A model generated the notes under the pieces. That model ran no database searches. It had not been told where the DNA came from and saw nothing but the letters and a program-made list of their open reading frames with translations. This document shows, in pieces, positions 61,038 through 64,000 of a DNA stretch of 64,000 nt. Positions within the stretch are counted from its first letter, which is position 1, and each line of letters opens with the position of its first letter. The translations under genes were made by a program, and so were the position numbers. Origin of the DNA: Amycolatopsis coloradensis (GTDB lineage Bacteria > Actinomycetota > Actinomycetes > Mycobacteriales > Pseudonocardiaceae); assembly GCF_001953865.1 (NCBI RefSeq), contig NZ_MQUQ01000019.1, positions 105,638 to 169,637 of the forward strand, written 5' to 3'.

Positions 61038-62165
61038 GTGGCGGACATGGTGATCGCGGGCGGCGGCCCGGCGGGGCGCGCGCTCGCGCGTGCCTGCGCG
61101 CGACGCGGCCTGACGACGGTCCTGGTCGACCCGGCGCCGGGCAGGCGCTGGCGGGCGACCTACGGACTGTGGGCCGACGAGCTGCCGTCGCTGCCCGAGA
61201 GCGCCGTCGCCTGCGCGCCGTCGACGACACTCGCTTTCGGGACCGGCCCGCACGTCCTCGACCGGCAGTACCTCGTGGTGGACAACGCCGGTCTGCGCGA
61301 CTGGCTGACCGGCGGCTACGACGTCGTCGCCGGGACGGTGTCCGGTGTCGATCACGGCCGGCACGGCTCGTCGGTGCGCCTGGAAGACGGACGGGTCCTC
61401 GCGGCTGGCCTGTACATCGACGCCACGGGTGCCCGGCCCCGGGGAAACCGGTACGAACAGACGGCGTTCGGCGCCGTCCTCCCCGCCGAGGACGCGCTCC
61501 GGCTGGCCGGTGGCCCGGACACCGCCGTGTTCATGGACTGGCGCGGCGGCGAAGGGGGCTTCCTGTACGTGCTGCCGCTCGGCGACGGCACCGTCCTGGT
61601 CGAGGAGACCTCGCTGGCCGGCAGGCCCGGTCTGGCCATCGACGTCCTGGCGGCACGGCTGCGAGCCCGCCTGGCGGCCGCCGGACTGACGTTACGCGGG
61701 CGCGAAGAACGAGTCCGGATCGTGCTCGACGTGCCGGTGCCCCGGCGCGGCGCGGCGGTGCCGTTCGGGGCGTCCGCCGGGCTGGTGCATCCGGCGACCG
61801 GGTACAGCGTGGCGACGTCGGTGCGGCTCGCGGATCCGGTCGCCGACGCCGTCGCCCGGTCCTGGGAGCGAGGGCCCGCGGAAGCCGCGTCAGCCGCTCA
61901 CCGGGCGCTGTGGCCGTCCTCGGCCCGCATCGTGCACGGGTTGCGGCGGCACGGGCTGCGGGCGTTGTGCGGGATGCCGCCCGAACTGGTCCCGGTGTTC
62001 TTCGAGCTGTTTTTCACCTTGCCCACTGGACTCCAACGGGCTTTCACGTCCGGTCACGACGATGTTTCGGGTACCGCCGAAGCGATGTCGGCACTTTTCC
62101 GAATAGCGCCATGGCGAGTAAAGAAACACCTGATCGGGTGGCATGCACTACGCCGTTCTAGGTAA
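61038..62165 (+). CDS. Lycopene cyclase-like flavoprotein
   Basis: A 375-aa flavoprotein. The N-terminal FAD-binding Rossmann motif is IAGGGPAGRALARACARRGL, followed by TYGLWADELPSLP, typical of CrtL/CrtY-type lycopene cyclases. The characteristic LVHPATGYSVATSVRLADPV and the C-terminal FFELFFTLPTGLQRAFTSGH are also as in lycopene beta-cyclases. It should cyclise linear carotenoids, but no phytoene synthase, desaturase or other carotenoid gene is nearby. The GTG at 61038 and an ATG at 61047 are both possible starts. Substrate and pathway are uncertain. Confidence 0.82.
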   Translation: MADMVIAGGGPAGRALARACARRGLTTVLVDPAPGRRWRATYGLWADELPSLPESAVACAPSTTLAFGTGPHVLDRQYLVVDNAGLRDWLTGGYDVVAGTVSGVDHGRHGSSVRLEDGRVLAAGLYIDATGARPRGNRYEQTAFGAVLPAEDALRLAGGPDTAVFMDWRGGEGGFLYVLPLGDGTVLVEETSLAGRPGLAIDVLAARLRARLAAAGLTLRGREERVRIVLDVPVPRRGAAVPFGASAGLVHPATGYSVATSVRLADPVADAVARSWERGPAEAASAAHRALWPSSARIVHGLRRHGLRALCGMPPELVPVFFELFFTLPTGLQRAFTSGHDDVSGTAEAMSALFRIAPWRVKKHLIGWHALRRSR

Positions 62166-62192
62166 CCCTGGTGCCTTGACGATGAACATCAG

Positions 62193-63926
62193 TTGACACG
62201 TGTTTCGTTTCCCGACATCTCCAGCGAACATTCGTTTGTGACGTTGCAGATCGCGGTCCGCTTCGCTTACCAGCCGTTGTACAGCCTGCACACCGGTGGC
62301 GTCGTCGCGTTCGAAGCCCTGGCACGGCCGGGCCGCGGCACCGCCCACGAACTGCTCGCCGACGCCCGGCGCAGCGGCAGGCTGGCCGAGGTCGACATCG
62401 GCCTGGCCGCCGAAGCCGTCCGTCAGCAGAACGAACCGCAGACCACGCTTCCCCTGCACCTGAACCTGTCCGCGCGGACGCTGGCCGCGCCGCCGTCGCG
62501 GTTCGAGCCGCTGACCGACGCGCTCGGCCTGTCCGGCCGCCGGACGAGGGACGTCGTGCTGGAGATCGGACCGCCCTTCTCCCAGGTACCCGCCGACCAG
62601 CTGCTCAGCGGAATGCGGCGGCTCACCGAGCTCGGCTTCCGGCTCGCCCTCGACGGCCTCGGCCGCGGCGACCTCCCGCTCACGCTGCTCGCCTCGGCGC
62701 CGATCGACCTGGTGAAACTGGACCGCAGCGTGCTACGCGGCCTGCCGCACGACCCAGCCGCCGTCGCGGTGGTCGAGTCGGTGCTGCATTTCGCGTCGCG
62801 GACGGACAACCGGCTGGTCGCCACCGGGCTCGAAACCACCGAACAGCTGGAGTCCGCGCGCAAACTCGGCGTGCGGATCGCGCAGGGCAACCTGCTCGCG
62901 CCGCCGGACGGCAACCACGCGCCACTGCCCGCACCGGACGCGCCCGGCCCGTTCATCCCCGGCACCGCCCGCGCGCGCCGCGTCGGGGACTTCCTCCGGC
63001 CCGCGACCACGCTGCCGGAAGACGCGACGTGCGACGACGTGCGCGAGGTGCTGGCCGCCGCCGACGGGCCGAGCGGCATCGTCGGCATCGACGACCGGCA
63101 CCGTCCACAGTGGTCGATCGACCGGACGCGGTTCCTGGTCGCGGTGACCGGGTTGTACGGGCACGCCCTGCACGCCAAACGGCCCGCGTCGCGGCTCGCC
63201 GACCAGCCGCACACGATCCACGTCGACGCGAGCGCGCTGGAGTTCCTCGAACTGGTCACCGACGCGGATTGGAGCCGGACCGGTGACGACGTCGTGGTGG
63301 TCGACGACCGCGGCCGCTGCCTCGGCGTGGTGCTGGTAAACGAGGTCGTCCGCGGGGTCGCGGAGGCGAAGGTCGAGGAAGCCGTCTCCCTCAGCCCGCT
63401 GACCCGGCTGCCCGGCAGCGACGCCGTCGCCAGGGACGTCGACCGCCGGATCAACGCGCGGGAACCGTTCGTCGCGGCCTGGCTGGACGTCGACTCGTTC
63501 AAGACGGTCAACGACACCGCCGGGTTCGCCGCGGGCGACGACCTGATCCGCACGCTCGGCCGGACGCTCACCGACCTGGAGTCCCGGCTGCGCCGGATGC
63601 GGGTCAGTCACGTGGGCGGGGACGACTTCCTGATCGCCTGCGACGTCGACGAGATCGGCACGGTCGCCGCCGCGCTGCTGGACACGCCGTGGTCGGCCGA
63701 CGGGCTGCCGGTGACGGTGTCGCTCGCGACCTTGGTGTGCGGGAACGGCGCGATCCGGTCCTACAAGGACGCTTCACGGCTCTTGGCGCCGTTGAAGAAG
63801 CGCGCCAAGGAGGTTCCCGGGTCGAGCTGGGTGCTCGGGCGGCCGGGTTCGGAACGCGTCGAGGTCCTGCGCGGGGTCACGACCCGCGGTGGTCTCCCCG
63901 CCCAACGCGCCGCCGCCGGCTTCTGA
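62193..63926 (+). CDS. EAL-GGDEF protein (c-di-GMP signalling)
   Basis: A 577-aa protein whose EAL domain comes first (FAYQPLYSLHTGGVVAFEAL, NLSARTLAAPP, VKLDRS and TGLETTEQLESARKLGVRIA), then a CBS-like central region (about 255-385), then GGDEF (VAAWLDVDSFKTVNDTAGFA and VSHVGGDDFLIACDVD). The EAL domain keeps EAL but has LDGLGRGD in place of LDDFGxG, losing an expected metal ligand. GGDDF is an accepted active variant. So this may make c-di-GMP with weak or absent hydrolysis. The start is uncertain: TTG at 62193 gives a leader without domain sequence, while GTG at 62238 lies nearer the EAL domain. Confidence 0.85.
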   Translation: MTRVSFPDISSEHSFVTLQIAVRFAYQPLYSLHTGGVVAFEALARPGRGTAHELLADARRSGRLAEVDIGLAAEAVRQQNEPQTTLPLHLNLSARTLAAPPSRFEPLTDALGLSGRRTRDVVLEIGPPFSQVPADQLLSGMRRLTELGFRLALDGLGRGDLPLTLLASAPIDLVKLDRSVLRGLPHDPAAVAVVESVLHFASRTDNRLVATGLETTEQLESARKLGVRIAQGNLLAPPDGNHAPLPAPDAPGPFIPGTARARRVGDFLRPATTLPEDATCDDVREVLAAADGPSGIVGIDDRHRPQWSIDRTRFLVAVTGLYGHALHAKRPASRLADQPHTIHVDASALEFLELVTDADWSRTGDDVVVVDDRGRCLGVVLVNEVVRGVAEAKVEEAVSLSPLTRLPGSDAVARDVDRRINAREPFVAAWLDVDSFKTVNDTAGFAAGDDLIRTLGRTLTDLESRLRRMRVSHVGGDDFLIACDVDEIGTVAAALLDTPWSADGLPVTVSLATLVCGNGAIRSYKDASRLLAPLKKRAKEVPGSSWVLGRPGSERVEVLRGVTTRGGLPAQRAAAGF

Positions 63927-63945
63927 CCCACTCCCCCTCCCGCGT

Positions 63946-64000
63946 TTCGTCCTCTAGTTGCGGTAGTTGGTAGCGCGAACTACCGCAACTAGAGGACGAA
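63946..64000. repeat. Palindromic repeat family D
   Basis: Perfect 23-base arms (63946-63968 and 63978-64000; beginning TTCGTCCTCTAGTTGCGGTA) with a 9-base loop GGTAGCGCG. It follows the EAL-GGDEF stop by 19 bases and touches the window edge, so the arms may be longer. Confidence 0.85.

Overview
The window comes from a high-GC actinomycete. Codon use is strongly GC3-biased, GTG starts are common, many genes overlap by 4 bases (ATGA/GTGA), and the content includes acVLRF1, an LCP cell-wall ligase, a CanA-type carbonic anhydrase, a DUF222/HNH protein and many FadE-type acyl-CoA dehydrogenases. Several long, nearly perfect palindromes recur between genes. Together these suggest a Pseudonocardiales genome, probably Amycolatopsis; the genus is inferred from general familiarity, not from a search.

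Layout. 1-793: N-terminal part of a rifamycin phosphotransferase (rph) running off the left edge, with a rifamycin-associated element (RAE) upstream. 1177-7029: an acyl-CoA catabolic run (SDR, MaoC hydratase, APH-like kinase, three acyl-CoA dehydrogenases), followed by a possibly SOS-controlled small gene and a TetR repressor. 8416-14276: a secreted small protein, carbonic anhydrase, an SDR pair divergent from a TetR gene, an MHS-type transporter and a WYL regulator. 14550-19125: a yeast-type cytosine deaminase, a membrane GGDEF protein, a secreted GH18 chitinase, a decayed gene and small unknown proteins. 19232-28566 (minus strand): an eight-gene operon for branched or isoprenoid acyl-CoA (TIGR03084, AtuA, two acyl-CoA dehydrogenases, a biotin-dependent carboxylase pair, an internally deleted SDR, TetR).

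28908-34044: a DUF222/HNH protein, a 41-aa membrane peptide, a frameshifted alcohol dehydrogenase, an imine-reductase-like gene divergent from a MerR gene, and a crotonase/acetoacetate-decarboxylase-like pair. 34266-41042: ribonucleotide reductase genes nrdA and nrdB, where NrdB has Phe at the radical position (class Ic signature), then a cobalamin riboswitch and metE. 41181-45702: P450, a degenerate PAS-GGDEF-EAL protein, peroxiredoxin and GNAT. 45742-53507: LCP, cyclopropane synthase, lipase-like hydrolase, SIS protein, ABC exporter, a GT-C-like membrane protein and a small HTH protein. 53686-63926: ABC-F ATPase beside acVLRF1, an S53-like secreted protease, dGTPase, a lone lycopene-cyclase-like flavoprotein and an EAL-GGDEF protein.

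Common threads. There are two acyl-CoA catabolic systems, each with its own TetR regulator and candidate operators. Nucleotide supply is represented by RNR, dGTPase and cytosine deaminase. Three proteins carry c-di-GMP domains. Four families of long inverted repeats sit mostly just after gene 3' ends, where they may act as terminators. No tRNA, rRNA, CRISPR array, transposase or prophage was seen.
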